DNA of 64,000 bases from Cercozoa sp. M6MM (GCA_040357565.1 JBDODJ010000044.1), one strand, 5' to 3'. Shown: positions 39,204 through 51,570, numbered from the stretch's first letter. Notes: a model not told the origin generated them from the letters alone. Made by a program: numbers and translations.

Positions 39204-41074
39204 TCAATCGCCCCGTCGAAGTGGCCACAATTCATTGGACGTCAGCGCTCCCGTTTGACATCGCTCGATGGCTCTTGTTTCATTTGCGCCGCCTCGTCTT
39301 TTCGCTAAATTGTCCATTGTGAGAGACACTGGTTCTGCAAAACACACTATGCCAGAGACGGAGTGTACCAGTCCTCGCGCGATGCGATCAGCTTCAGCGA
39401 GTCTCGCAGCGTCATCCACACGGACGTAGGTCGACTTGAGACGATACATGCCTGCATACAAAAGGTCAGCTATACGGACACAAACGCTTCTGCGACATCC
39501 GTGTACCTCGGTGTCCTCCATGAAGCACCTTTTCGCAATACAGCTTCAAAACCTCGCGCACTTGACTCTACTCGTACAAGCATGAACACACAGTCTGACT
39601 TGTCAACTTAAGGGTGACAATACGAGAGGGGCGTGCAGCATGCCCTTGAGCTCTTGCAGACGGTAGTGTGCAGACTTATCAAACGCGTTGAACAAGCGCG
39701 ACTTGGCGACGTCTGCTCACATGCACGTATACACACACGCTCGCGTGCGCGAACAAATGGGTTTTAAAGACTGACCGTCGGGAATGCGCGCAGCTTTGAT
39801 AGTTTTCTGTTTCTTTGTGGTGGCGCGTTTTCTGCCTTTCTTGTCCTGCAGAGGAATTGACAAGCATGGAGTCAACATAAAGCATTATGGGCGTAGATAC
39901 GGCAAACAAGGCGTCGAGTTGTTTGCCTCGCCGCAGTGCATCCTCTCTGCTTTCGTCCTCGTTGCGTCGCAAGGTGCTGTACTCTGAGACTTCCATAAGC
40001 CTGCAAAATGATCAGTATGCGTTCATCTGTCCGGAGAGGTGAGACACAAACTGTACTTGGCGTGCTGCCGCTTCATGACGCGGCGAATTTTGCGTTGCTG
40101 TCCACCGGAAGTCTCAAACACTTGACACGACTCATCTGAAGCGAGAGACTCTTACCTGCACCGCCAGATTGGCCGGCGTGTTCTCCACGATGGACTCGCA
40201 GACATGCGGCACGATACCGCGGATACTAAAAATGCACGCTCATCGAAGGAGCACTGTGTATGCGCGGGGTGTGCAGCTTACTGTAGCTCGGACCTAAGCG
40301 GCTTTTCTTGCGTCATGACTTCGTCAAACACCTTCGACGTAGCATGCAGAAACAGCATGCGACCATCGGTGGTCACACTATAAGCTGTACCAGCGGAGGT
40401 CGCACTCGTTCCTTTGGTTGTGTTGCTGTTTCGCCGTCACTCACCTAAACAAAGTGTGCTTTTGCATCAACAAAAGAGCCAAGCCGCGTAGTACTGGGTG
40501 CATGGAAGGTCGCCACAGCGGCAACTCGCAGTACTTAAGTTCGAGTCCCAATTCACCTGCAAGAAACACGAACAGTGAAACAAGCACACATACGCACACA
40601 CAGGACACAAAAACAGTAAATGGACCGTCTTGAGTGCGTGCCGACAGTTTCAATGTCGACCTCGGTCGTTTACCTTCAGTCCAGAAATTTATGTTTCAGG
40701 ACTGAACTCAAACACACTCTTGAAGTACCCAACTTAGCTTCAGCGGTCTCCCTGCCTTCTTTCTTGCGCAGACTATCCCAGCGTGCCAGGGCCGAGTTAT
40801 CAACGGTGATAGTGCCTAGCCGTGTGCCTGCCTCGGGAGCTACGAAACACACAGCGCACACGTAGCCAAAACCCCCGGTTGCAGGTGGCAAACCCTTCAA
40901 GGCGGCAGCGCCGCTCCGCGCACGGAATGTTCCGAACCTACACAGCGCCGATATGAAGCATGATACCGGATGGGTCACAAGAAGTAGACAGAAATAAAAT
41001 TGGCACCATGACTGCGCCACACTTTCCGGCAGCTTCACAAGCCACGTCTGGCGGGGTACACTCTTTTCACTCAT
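39204..41074 (-). CDS. GTF2F2: General transcription factor IIF subunit beta (RAP30)
   Basis: TFIIF-beta binds RNA polymerase II in the pre-initiation complex. The start at 41074 gives MSEKSVPRQTWLVKLPESVA QSW, matching the WLVKVPKYLSQQW-type N-terminus. Later exons give RLGTITVDNSALARWDSLRK and EGRETAEAKLGT (about 40825-40730), a basic stretch KKQKTRHHKE (about 39830-39800), then the C-terminal winged-helix DNA-binding domain: SRLFNAFDKSAHYRLQELKG (about 39700-39640), REVLKLYCEKVLHGGHRG (about 39560-39505) and MYRLKSTYVRVDD (about 39451-39413). The frame then runs on to a stop at 39204, giving a tail longer than usual (DNLAKRRGGANETRAIER) that could partly be intron or 3' UTR. Divergent to eIF5. 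Confidence 0.82.
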
Positions 41075-41330
41075 ACTTTACAGTATAAACGCTCACTACT
41101 TTAAACACTGGAGCAACACAAAAGGCGCGGAAAACGATTGTCGTGGCCCGGTCCGGGCGATCCAAAAAAAAAACTGCTTTGTACAGTAGCCAGTTTCCAA
41201 TACCGGCCCCAGACGTCCACAGCTACAGAGCACCCAAGTGTACTCCACAACGCGTTGCGTAACATTAACCTCAGCAGACACACGTCCGGGGGCAAGCTAC
41301 TTTTTTCTTCAACTTTCGTGAGATTTCAAG
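41075..41330. promoter_or_regulatory. Divergent promoter region, TFIIF-beta and eIF5
   Basis: 256 bp separate the two start codons. The region contains an AT-rich stretch ACTTTACAGTATAAACGC (about 41074-41091) and a GC-rich middle, with no recognisable factor site. The TFIIF-beta and eIF5 genes probably share this promoter. Confidence 0.55.
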
Positions 41331-42877
41331 ATGGCGACGCAAGTGCGTGAGCGCAACATTGGCGGTGACCCTAATGATCCCTCGTACCGTTACAAGATGG
41401 AGGAGCTTGTCCTCAAGGTCGAGGGTTCTGGCAACGGTATTTGATTTCGTTTAATTGAGCCGCCATTCTGTTTTGTTCTGTGACGTTATTGGGGCCACAC
41501 AGGTATCCGCACGGTTTTGGTGAACGCCGAGAAGGTGGCCAAGCAGCTGCACACGCACCCGGGTTACCTGACGAAGTTTCTCGGTATTGAGTTCGGTGCT
41601 CAGTCCAAGTTCGACAAGACGCGAGTATGTTTGCCCCTGTGCGATTGGTTGTTGCTTTTGTTGGATTCGAACTGTGTTTTTGGACAGCGCGTTGGTGTCA
41701 TCAACGGTGAGCTCTCCATCCGCGATGTCAACCCGGTAATTTCTTTCGTTGAGCTTTGGTGTCAGAACTCGCTGACCCTGCGTGTTTGCGCAGTTCGTGG
41801 ACAAGTACGTCGAGATGTACATCTTGTGCCCGAAGTGCAAGCTGCCCGAGTTGAAGACTGTATTTTGAGCTGCGTTGTTTCGCCTTAACTTTGGGCGATA
41901 GTTTTTTGTGCACGCAGGGCATTCTCGTGTCGCGAGAGCGCATCATGTACAAGTGCCAGTCGTGTGGTAAGTCGGGCGCCATGACCAGCAGTCACCGTCT
42001 GTCGTCCTACATGATCAAGCACCCTTACAACTACCGCGTACCAGAGCTTTGTTGCTTCAATTTTATGGTCGGTGTACACCCAGCTTTTGTGCAGATCAGT
42101 GGCGGTAAGAAGAGCGAGACGGTTAAGGTACTCCTTTCACATGGAAAGTTAATCTGCTCAGCCCGACGTTTGACGCACTTTGGAAACAGGACCGCCGCCA
42201 GCGCAAGGCTGCCGAAGAGGCTGCCAAGGTATATCTGCGTCTCTTGTGCACTCCCTGCACTCGCTATAGATGTAAGTTGCCGTGTCTGTGAGCAGGAGCA
42301 GGCTGCTAAGTCGGCCACGCCTAAGCCCAAGGTGAAGAAGGAGAAGGAAGAGGTTGAGTGGATTAGTGACACGTCGCGCGAGGCCGCCTCGCAGCGCAGG
42401 TATGTGCTTGCACAGACACCAGTGCGCATCATATGCATGCACATCGTGTGTGCACAGACGCGATGAGATGGCCACGATGTCGCGTGCCAACCAGGCTGCT
42501 GTACCCTTTGTGTCTACCATTTCATTTTGTGTACCTCACTGATCCGTTTATCAAAATGAGCTTAGGCCTCAGCGGCGACATCATCGCAACCGTCTGTTCG
42601 CGAGAGCGCCGCCGATGTAACCTGATTTTGTTTGATGGATTGAGAAGAGAGAATGTCAGAAGAGAGAATGTCACACTGTGTGTTTACCAAGGTGCTGCGC
42701 TCGTTCTTGCAAGATTCGGCCGACGTTTCGCTTGCCGACAAGGTGCCAATGTCTGTATGCGCACAAGCTTTGTATCGTTAATATAGCATGCGCATTGTAG
42801 GTCCTCGAGATTAAGCGTGTCACTGTGGCTCGTGGCTACGACGACACCAAGCGCATGAAGTACACTTGGCCGCTTGT

Positions 42878-42927
<50 letters not shown>

Positions 42928-43619
42928 AATGGCGATTTTGCGCGCAGGGTGCTGCTGCAGGCGGCACTGCAGCCCGAGAACGTCAGTGGTGTCATGAAGC
43001 GTCTTCAGGTACTCCTGGGTCTGGCCGGTTGCTCGCGTGTGTCTGAGGAGGTTCTCTGTTGTGTGGCGGACGTAGGCGCACACGGAGCTGCTTGCCGTGT
43101 ACACGCAGAACGAGCAGCTCACGGCGATTTTTTTGGGCTGCTTTGAGGAACTTGTGTCGATGATTGTACCTTCTCTCTCTCCTCTCCCTCCATCTCTCTC
43201 TCTCCCCCTCCCTATCTGTGTGTCTGTGTCTATGTCTGTGTCTGTGTCTGTGTCTGTGTCTGCGTGGGTGTGGGTGTGGGTGTGGGTGTAGGCGCGTTTT
43301 AATGAGTGTGTGTCTTGCAGCAACCGAAGCTCCTGACGCGCGTGCCGATGATGCTGCAGATTTTGTACGAGGGTGATGTGCTGGAGGAGGAGGACGTGCT
43401 TAAGTGGGCCGAGCAGCCGTACGAAAACGCATGGATTGTCGGTCGTGATGATGCCAAGAAGGGTATGCACGCTATCCATTGTGCTTGAAGGGTCTTTTTT
43501 ATTGGATAAACTACCGTGGCGCAGTTCGCGAGGCTGCCAAGCCGTTCCTTGACTGGCTCGCTGAGGCCGAGAGCGATAGCGACGAGGACGAGAGCGATGA
43601 TGACGAGGAGGAGGACTAA
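41331..43619 (+). CDS. EIF5: Translation initiation factor eIF5 (GTPase-activating protein of eIF2)
   Basis: eIF5 stimulates GTP hydrolysis by eIF2 in the scanning ribosome. The start at 41331 (ATTTCAAGATGG) gives MATQVRERNIGGDPNDPSYR and RYKMEELVLKVEGSGNGIRT, carrying the N-terminal Arg of the GAP site. Then come NAEKVAKQLHTHPGYLTKFL, FGAQSKFDKTRVGVINGELS and the zinc ribbon CPKC-(19 residues)-CQSC, split by an intron at about 41863. A lysine-rich linker (KPKVKKEKEEVEWISDTSRE) leads to the HEAT/W2 domain: VLRSFLQDSADVSLADK, VLEIKRVTVARGYDD, GAAAGGTAARER-type helix region (about 42955), TELLAVYTQNEQLTAIF, QQPKLLTRVPMMLQILYEGD and WAEQPYENAWIV, ending with the acidic AA-box tail ESDSDEDESDDDEEED and TAA at 43617-43619. 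About 13 introns; one near 42.9 kb carries (TG)n. Confidence 0.95.
42880..42926 (+). repeat. (TG)n microsatellite
   Basis: TG tract in an eIF5 intron, followed by TTTTGCGCGCAG and the next exon. Confidence 0.9.
43166..43290 (+). repeat. (TC)n, (TGTGTC)n and (GGGTGT)n intron tracts
   Basis: In an eIF5 intron, TCTC/CCTC repeats (about 43170-43213) pass into TGTGTC hexamers (about 43218-43262) and then GTGGGTGTGG repeats to 43290. All are pyrimidine/TG-rich in the sense strand. Confidence 0.85.
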
Positions 43620-44177
43620 ACGAGACCAGGGCATTTCCGACCTGGACTGGTTATCTTCAAGTTGGGCTCTAACGCAATGCCGCCGCCAACTTTGAGTTCT
43701 CGCCCGAGACTCAGGCTTTTCTTTAACTATTAATACTAGCTAATACTAGCTGAACATAGTACACATTGCCGGACTTGCGCCACAGCAGTGCAACCCCCGA
43801 CCGGACGAAAGGAAATGATGATCTGGTGTTGGTTGGTTCCTTAGTGGACCGAACAACATTGACAGTTGGCGCTGTTGACATCAATGATCTCTGCCACCAC
43901 TGATCAAAATTTGATCGATAATTATTGAGAGAAATGAACCAGAGCTTAGTATTGTACAGTGCTGCAGTGTACTGCACATTGTCATCATTCTGGTGCGCGT
44001 GTGTGTTTGTGAAGACCGCTGACGAGTAACAGGATATCGAAATAGCACAAGTTGTCGGAGCGTGCGATTTGTTGCCGCTTTTGCTGTTTCTGGGTTTTGT
44101 TTGTCTGTGTCTGTGTCTGGTCTTTGTTTAGTGGGAGCACTATCACGATATTTGTGCTTTTGTGTGTCAGGTTCTAA
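43620..44177. other. Intergenic, no gene recognised
   Basis: This holds the eIF5 3' UTR and the promoter of the downstream gene. A short tandem of CTAATACTAG (43733-43751) and TGTCTGTGTCTGTGTCTGG (about 44102) are the only repeats seen. Confidence 0.5.
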
Positions 44178-44890
44178 ATGTCGTTTGCCGGTGAACTAGT
44201 TGAGAATTTCGCCGATGTCGGTGGGATTGACGAGCCTGCTATGGTAACCAGTTTGTACGAGCTGTGAGGCTCTGCGCCATCTGTGTCTTGCAGTTCGCCT
44301 ATCTCGAGACAGACGAAGCCTATCAGGATATTGGCTCAAGGTACCACGACTTTCGAGTGTACTGATAGCCATTCAGTCTCGGTTTCTTGTGCCAAAGCTT
44401 GATCGAAAAGCTCAAGCTGCCGTTTCCTCAACCTCCTCCGAACAAAAGTTGGATTTTTCGCATGAACGTATTTGAAGCTCCGACAATTCAACATAAATGA
44501 AATCACATTCGGTTGTTTGTGTTGCGAAGAAGGAAGTTGTGGCAGATGTACTAAAGGGCATCATTGCGGTACGTCGGTTTACCTTGCACACGTTTCTTAA
44601 ATGCGTTGGGTTCACAGAAACGCACTGGCGCTGAACTGAACGTTATTTTGAACGACGACGACTTTGCCTCTGCTTCGGTAAATGTACATACACGCTGCGG
44701 TACTCCCATATGCTTGACTTGCAAAACTACTTTCTGACAGGAATCGGATGTGGAGTCTCAACGCAACCACAGAACGGCATCAGTTTCCTCTGCCGCGTCT
44801 TCCAGTTCTGCTTCGTCCTCCAGTTCTGCCGCTTCGTCGCGTTCAGATGTTTCTTCTCGTGTCGAGCCTCCCACGTACCTCGCTTTGTGC

Positions 44891-44959
<69 letters not shown>

Positions 44960-45074
44960 CTGCCTGCAGTTGAGNNNNNNNNNNNNNNNNNNNNNNNNNN
45001 NNNNNNNNNNNNNNNNNNNNNNNNNNNNNNNNNNNNNNNNNNNNNNNNNNNNNNNNNNNNNNNNNNNNNNNNNN

Positions 45075-45123
<49 letters not shown>

Positions 45124-46643
45124 ACGTATAAAATTTAGCTCCCCCTTGGAGATGACGGTAACTGCTGCGAGTCCCACCAACCGCAGTGGACTTTATAACA
45201 GTGGTGTCTCTCGTACCTATGAAGCTGAGGCTGAGGAAAGCGGGTGTCTTGACGACTATGAGTGGGACCCTCGTGAAGCGATGGTATTGTATCTCCGTGG
45301 CTGGTTTTACGTCCCGCTTATAAAGCGTACACGCTTGCAGAAATCCGGCTGCCTCCAGTGGCTCGTTGTGACTGCTGCCTCCTTCGCGGGCCTTTTGTGC
45401 CACGTCATCATCGTCGCTTTTGCGAAATCGAACGCGGAAAAGGGTTGGCCAGCGGGCCTGTTTCCAGGCCTGATGCCACTTTGGATCACACCGTTCGTAA
45501 CTTGAACTTCCTTCGTCTGTTTGGATCGAGCTGTGCTTCATTTTCGATTTGATGAGTAGCTGATTTTTGCTTGCTGCAAGTCTTGCAACATGGATTATCG
45601 GTAACCCACGCTTGCCATAAAGTCTGTACTGTGTGTGGTTTGATCTGTGCATTGTTATTGTATATGCTCGCAGTCCCTACTCGAGAATCCTGATGCTTTC
45701 GTCCATTGGTACCTCTCCCATACCTTCAAGCACCTATCGATATCTTATCCTCGAGTCCTAAAAACGACACAAATGACCCAATCGTGTGTGTGCATTGTTT
45801 GTTCATGGTTGAAGGCTTTGGCGTTGCTTTTCTCGGTTCACTCATCTTTGGTGGTGTCGCCGCAGGTTTCATGGTTGCATACGAGCGCCAGGTGCAATAT
45901 CCCCTTCAAGTCAACGTGCGAATGCTAAGTACCTCTGGTGTGTGTGTGTGTGTGTGTTTTTAGAACAACTACGTGCCAGCGGGAGCCGTATCTTCCGTGA
46001 CCCAGACGCTGCCAACAGAAGCCATTGAGTCACGTGGCTACTTTGGTATTTCATTGAGCATAAATTTATGAGTACAGCATAGACAGCTTCGCTATGTTTT
46101 TTTTTTGCACAGTCGACTTACCTCAGGACATCTTTGTCAATTGTAAATTTACTTGGGGCTACGGGCGTGCTTTTGTTGTGAGATATGTGTAGACTCGCGT
46201 GCGAAGCGAGTGGCGACAAAGGGCTCCCTTTCCTATACAAACCGTGTCTGCGGTACTTTGTTGTTCGGTCGTCGTAGTTGATCTGCTTTGTTTTATTTTT
46301 TATTTCAAATCAGTGGCCCCCATTCATCAACCTGGACTGCCCAACACAAACTATTTCATGGTTTGTTTTCTTCATTCGCTGAAGTGAAATTTAACAAAGG
46401 GTGCTTGTGCAGACGTTTGATGCTGAAAACGACATGAAAGGCAACTGCAATCTCACGAGCTCGACGAGTCTCGAGAAGGTCTTTCGCTTGGCCATGGAAG
46501 AGCGAAGTGTATTATTCCCATTCGAGTTTTTTCACAGTCTCATTGTTCATTTACTTTCTCCATTTTTTGTTTTCTGTTTGCAGGGAAATACAACATTCAT
46601 GAAGTTTGTCTTTTCGACCAAAGAAACAGCGAGCGATGTAGCG

Positions 46644-46696
<53 letters not shown>

Positions 46697-47118
46697 GCAT
46701 GGTATTTCGGCACTTCGTTTGCAGTTGGCACGAGAAATTGCTCAAGAAAATGGCTTCTCGACGTCAGACCCTGTCTACACTGTATACCTACGTTTTTCTA
46801 ACCCTTGTGTTTTGTGCATGCATCACACTCGCATTGGGTGTAGGTTTGGGGCAGAGACCCGCAGAAAAAGCAAGACAAGCGCAAAGCTATTATTGATGGT
46901 ATAGTCATTGACTTTTTCACTTATACCGGTACGCTCAGATTTGCGTTTGTCCAGGAATGTTGATTGGAACGCTGTGTTTCATCGCCGTGGGCGTTATTGT
47001 GCTAAGCTGCTGGACTATCGGCATTTGCAAGTTGGTAGCATCTCTGCATCAGCAGTCTGTTATAGTTACGCTGTGCCCTTTATGTCTTTCTAAACAGGAG
47101 GACTGGGAGATGTACTAA
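44178..47118 (+). CDS. Multi-exon membrane protein, unknown family (may be two genes joined)
   Basis: The first part starts at 44178, MSFAGELVENFADVGGIDEP, then FAYLETDEAYQDIGSS, KEVVADVLKGIIA, KRTGAELNVILNDDDFASAS and a Ser-rich stretch, ending at a (TG)n tract and a 100-N gap (44975-45074). After the gap: MTVTAASPTNRSGLYNSGVS, a basic region REAMVLYLRGWFYVPLIKRT and a first membrane helix LQWLVVTAASFAGLLCHVII (about 45355-45415). A second helix, GFGVAFLGSLIFGGVAAGFM (45815-45875), follows, then a likely lumenal part with Cys and N-glycosylation sites (DIFVNCKFTWG; DAENDMKGNCNLTSSTSLEK; GNTTFMKFVFSTKE), and a last helix MLIGTLCFIAVGVIVLSCWT ending CKLEDWEMY, TAA 47116-47118. The C-terminal WEMY could be a Tyr-based sorting signal. 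If the two parts are separate genes, the second probably starts at 45152. Confidence 0.5.
44900..45121 (+). repeat. (TG)n tracts on both sides of a 100-N gap
   Basis: CG/TG repeats at about 44889-44957, then CTGCCTGCAG|TTGAG, 100 Ns (44975-45074) and TG again at 45075-45121. The gap separates two halves of a gene or two genes. Confidence 0.95.
46645..46692 (+). repeat. (TC)n microsatellite
   Basis: About 24 CT/TC units in an intron of the membrane-protein gene, close upstream of the exon coding for LAREIAQENGF. It takes the place of a polypyrimidine tract. Confidence 0.9.
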
Positions 47119-47942
47119 TTAACTGAGGCTGTCCGTTGGACTGGGCTGTTTTCTGGTTTAATAAAAACGTTAACCCGCCGCGCCTGCGCTGAGTGAGAAT
47201 GGGTGCTCATTGTGCACGCCTCTTCCAAAGCGGTCGCGCTCGGCTGTTCAAACTAAGACTAAACAAACAGCGATGTATAACACTCCGCTCCATAAGAATC
47301 ACATCTGTCTGAGTTCTGGTGCTCCGCGTGGAAGAAAGCTATTCATTGAGCACTTTGAGAAGTGTGGTGTATTGTGTTTGTCTGGTATCCTGACCTCTCC
47401 GGGAGTGTTGCTAACCTCCTCACCCTGTGCTTGGTAGACTGACCTCGAAAGAGCAAGACTTTGCTCCTTTCCTGAAAAGGCTCTCTACTCACCAGGTAAA
47501 GCACCTCTCCAGGCTCCAGTCCTTGCACTCTCACGTAATCCCTGTTGCTGTCTTCCTAGCACAGAGAGCCTTTCTTTTTCTCCTTTACGTCCCTCCTTCT
47601 CCTTCCTTCCTTCGTCTGACTACCGGGCCTCTCATCCTTCCCGACCAGTCTACTTCCTGTAGTTTGCCGACCCTATCTTGGGGTAACTACATCTGAACTG
47701 ACTACGTCTACTGACTCAATTCTTCTTCACATCGATTCCATTTCGTTTGTTTCTTTAGTCTTTTTCCTGGCATAGTACTGTTTTGCACTACCAAAGCCTC
47801 AATTTCTGAAAGGCTGCGGTAACACAGTAAGTTTTTAGTACTTTACTTAGATTCTACTGTTTTCAATTAACTAAAACTAGCGTAGTAGTACGATGTGTGA
47901 CCCGGCAGAGATACCCACCGCACGGATGCATGTGGATGCGAG
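47119..47942. other. Convergent intergenic region, no gene recognised
   Basis: The 3' ends of the membrane-protein gene (+) and ASF1 (-) face each other here. The stretch 47500-47650 is unusually pyrimidine-rich on + (CCTCCTTCTCCTTCCTTCC). No supported gene. Confidence 0.5.
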
Positions 47943-49495
47943 TTAATCGCCGAGCATGGAGTCGCCGAAATCAATCATGCCGGAGTTGTTGACATCCATC
48001 GAGATGTCCTGCACCATCGCCTGAGGCGCGGCAGCAGGTTGCTATTTGAAGCACAGGAGAACATCACAAAACCCATACACATTCACAGGCGGGCAAACTA
48101 CCTGTGTGTTGCGAGAGGAGACAGCAGCGGGCGGGTTGAAATGCGCAAAGCCCACGTTGCGTGTGCTTGCACTTTCACCTGCTATGGGTACAAGGTACAA
48201 TGATGTAGGTCACATAAAAGTGAGAGGCGTACATCACATCGCATGGTACCAATGTCTTCGAGAGAGTACTCGGCGTTGGGATCAAAGTCCTCCTCGTCCT
48301 GTATCAGGGATAGGATGAGTGAATTGGGTTTAACTGCAAAAAGAGCAGTATACGTCCTCGGCCATGTCGCCTTCATCGTAATCATCCGAGTCATCTTGAT
48401 CGCTCTCTTGCTCGGCTTCCTGTTCCAACACAAGTGATTTAGGAAGGAAATGAATCGGAGGAACGGTACATTCTGGGCCAACAGTGCGTCCTCGCGACTC
48501 ATAGGCGGGTAGTATGCGTCCTGATTCTGCAGAGGGGAATGACAGGGTAGACACAGAGTAGTGCAGTAAGGCGAACCATCTCCTGCTGCGTCCACGGGAT
48601 GTCGCGCTGCGTAACCTTGTATTTATCTGCAATCACGCGCTCGGCCAGCGACCTGCACAAAAAAGGTAGCCGGCCAATAGTAGATCACGTTGAATGGAAG
48701 AAGGCGTGATGTAGGTGTACCAGTCAACAGCCTGGGGCAACAAATTCGCCAGCCCGGCCTTGTAGTCGTGCCTCTTTAAGCAGCAAACAAAGTGTAAAAA
48801 GAGAGTACAGGGACAGGGTAGATCTACGAGGCAGCTCACCATGTAGTAGCCAATGCGCATGAACTCATGGCCGCAGTAGGTGCCAACCACGGAGAGCACT
48901 GACATGTCGAAGATATCAGACTGGGGCACCTGAGGGATGGGAGGAGAGAGGTACACAAGGGGCGCAAGGCAAAGAGGTTCAAGGAACTACCTTATCGATC
49001 GGGAATTTCCCAGAAATAACGAATCGCAGCTTGCCTGCTGCTGGCACACCCACCGACAACTGCATACAACATGCACATTGCACAGGTACATCTAGACACA
49101 GGGTATACCTCTTCGAGAACGATAGGAACACCGCCGCCACTCCATTCGATACGCTAAAGTACGTTTACAAAATCATACACACTAGAAAGGAAGGAAGGGA
49201 CAAAGTGAAGGTACCCAATCCATATCATTCGGCAGTTTCGTCGCGGCAGTGAACCACACCTGAAGAAACGAGGTAGCTGGGCGAAGCAACAAGGGACGGG
49301 TAGTAGTACCCTGAACTCAATCGGTTCGTCGATCCGGGAGACGTATGAGTTAAGACGCACCTTGGTCACCTGTCAGACAGTGTACACATGGAACGGACAC
49401 GAAACCAACGAAACCAAACGCTCCAAAGCCATAAATAGCGCCACAACCACAAAACACCAAACGCTCACCTGGACCGCCGGCTCTGCTTGAGACAT
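47943..49495 (-). CDS. ASF1: Histone H3-H4 chaperone ASF1
   Basis: ASF1 carries new H3-H4 dimers to CAF-1 and HIRA. The start at 49495 gives MSQAEPAVQ, then VTKVRLNSYVSRIDEPIEFR, FTAATKLPNDMDW, RIEWSGGGVPIVLEE and SVGVPAAGKLRFVISGKFPI. The signature strand follows: SDIFDMSVLSVVGTYCGHEF and MRIGYYM (48945-48840), which match the VTVVLITCTYRGQEFIRVGY region of ASF1, then HDYKAGLANLLPQAV and SLAERVIADKYKVTQRDIPW. The N-terminal core is about 170 residues, as usual. The tail is acidic (EAEQESDQDDSDDYDEGDMA; DEEDFDPNAEYSLEDIGT) like fungal ASF1, and ends AMVQDISMDVNNSGMIDFGD, SMLGD, with TAA at 47943-47945. The N-terminus is less like animal ASF1 than the later strands, so an extra first exon is possible. 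Confidence 0.82.
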
Positions 49496-49599
49496 ATTAG
49501 CACACGTCCGCACACTCTGGTCGTTTACGAAACCCGAGACGACGTATAAGAGTGGTGCCTTTTTGTTTGGTCAACAAAACTCAACAGAGCTCTCCTTAT

Positions 49600-50261
49600 C
49601 CTGTCCGGTCTCGTTTTTTCTTGAACTTGTTTTTATCGATATTGATACGGTGCTTGTACCCGGGACGACATTGTACGTACCAGCACAGGTAGTAATCAGG
49701 CTTTACCGCACCCCCTCATCTCCAGGGCCTAAGAGTCGAAACGCGGCAAAATCGTACGAAAAAAGGGTGATGCACAGCCGAAACCTTGTCGTGCAGCGCA
49801 CACATTTGATTGTGCTGATGCACTTGCTGCACTGATAATATGTTTGAAAGCTGGTGTATCGTATTGTGTAAGTTGAAGATGTCACTGTATGTATGCTGTA
49901 GCTTGCGACAGTACCTCGGATTGGAGGTTTTGTACGCATTGCTGCGTGCTATTCGTGACCAACTGCAACTGGTGCGTGGTGTCCTGACTCGCAACCCTCC
50001 TATGGTACTTTCCCTAGCCCCCTGTCTCTGTTTTCTTCACCTCGTTTGCCCGATCGAGAAGAATGGTTTTCTCGGGGTCATTGCATCGGTTCAATGAGAA
50101 ACATCGACTCGGGTGATCCCAAAGGCCTACAGTTCAAAAATTCATCTACGGGACCCCCCGCCCCCCTGCCTGCCCCTTCGTTTTATTTTCTGAAACAGTT
50201 GCCTGCTACATTGTCGCTGCTGCTGCTGATGCGGACGCAGCTTGTTCAACGGTCGGAGTGA
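49600..50261 (+). CDS. Possible small multi-exon gene, unknown
   Basis: Three plus-strand exons look protein-like and have good splice sites: YRTPSSPGPKSRNAAKSYEK followed by RVMHSRNLVVQRTHLIVLMH (49713-49835), YLGLEVLYALLRAIRDQLQL and VRGVLTRNPPM (49912-50004, donor GTACTTT), and LPATLSLLLLMRTQLVQRSE with TGA at 50259-50261. A start is not resolved (MFGQQNSTELSLSCP at 49563 is one choice). Hydrophobic/basic alternation suggests a membrane-associated protein. It sits between the divergent ASF1 and CFIm25 starts. It could be spurious. Confidence 0.35.
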
Positions 50262-50664
50262 AGTGTTCACGGTCGGAGCGAAAAATTTTTCTACTTGATA
50301 ATATTCCCTAGCGGCATTTTCGATCAATTTCTTCTCATTCCTATATCATTGCTACTTATGTCAAAACGGCGTACTACGATGCTACAGGCGATATCAGTTG
50401 TTGTAAATTGTTATTTGTTTTTGTTTTACGAACATCTCAGCAGCTACCCCAAAAGGAAAAAGGCTGCCGGACATTACGAAAATGCTGCCAAAGTCTAGAC
50501 GTTTTCTTGCTTTTTCGCACGCTGTAGACATTTTTAATGTTATCGGCCGTTTGTACTTTGGACATTTTTAAGGGGTTCGGTTTTATACATCTCAGGCTTT
50601 TTCCTAGTAGCTCAGGATCGTGGTTTGTGTTTCCGCTTGTGTAGGAACAAAGAGAAATCCAAAA

Positions 50665-50766
50665 ATGCAATCAGAATCGGATGAGGATCGCCTCATGCAC
50701 ATTGCCAAGATGCGTCGTTTGGTGCATTTGTCTGAGTTGGGTGTCCGGGTGCATGAAAAACAAAAA

Positions 50767-50814
<48 letters not shown>

Positions 50815-50917
50815 NNNNNNNNNNNNNNNNNNNNNNNNNNNNNNNNNNNNNNNNNNNNNNNNNNNNNNNNNNNNNNNNNNNNNNNNNNNNNNNNNNNNNN
50901 NNNNNNNNNNNNNNGTG

Positions 50918-50971
<54 letters not shown>

Positions 50972-51570
50972 CTCGGCAGGAGGCCAGACGTCCCATCTTG
51001 GACGTGCCGCATGTCGGGTACAAGGGTCGAATCTCTGTTGTTTGCACCGTGTGGCAGTTAGTTTGACTGGGTTGCAGTGGCTTGTCACTCGCGCTAAAAG
51101 GGCCGCAGCCAGTGCAGGATCGATCGGCGAGGTGCTTTTTTAGTTGCTTCTGTCGAGTGTTCTCGGTGTCTGTGCAGTTGCAGTGTCACGAGTGGTTGCA
51201 CAGAGAGATGCACCTGCGACACGAGCGTGAGTACCGTGAGCGAGGCCTTCGGCGTGTCGTTGAGGCCCTCATCATTGTGCACGATCGTGGTCATCCACAC
51301 CTGTAGTCTTGTGCTTAGCTGTTGTTTTTGGTTTTTGTATTCGCTATCTTGTGCTTTGTCGCAGTGTCCTGCAGCGACTTGGCGACGACAGAAAAGCCTT
51401 CTTCCGACTGTACCCTTGTGCTGGCGTTCTCTCGCGGGAGGTGTAGAGGGGGTAAAGGGGCTAACTGTGTCTGCTTAGGCCAGGCGGTGCACTGCGAGCG
51501 AATGAGTCCGAACTTTCCGGCATGCAGCGAAAGGTGCAGCCCAGCCTTTGTGGAGGTGAGGCACATTGTG

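Noticed and set aside
43731..43977. Small minus-strand gene after eIF5
   Set aside because: The frame MQYTAALYNTKLWFISLNNY has no splice or family support and lies in the eIF5 3' flank.
45152..47118. CDC50/LEM3 flippase subunit
   Set aside because: Two outer helices and a lumenal loop suggested it, but the family's conserved N-terminal and loop sequences are not visible and a third helix is present.
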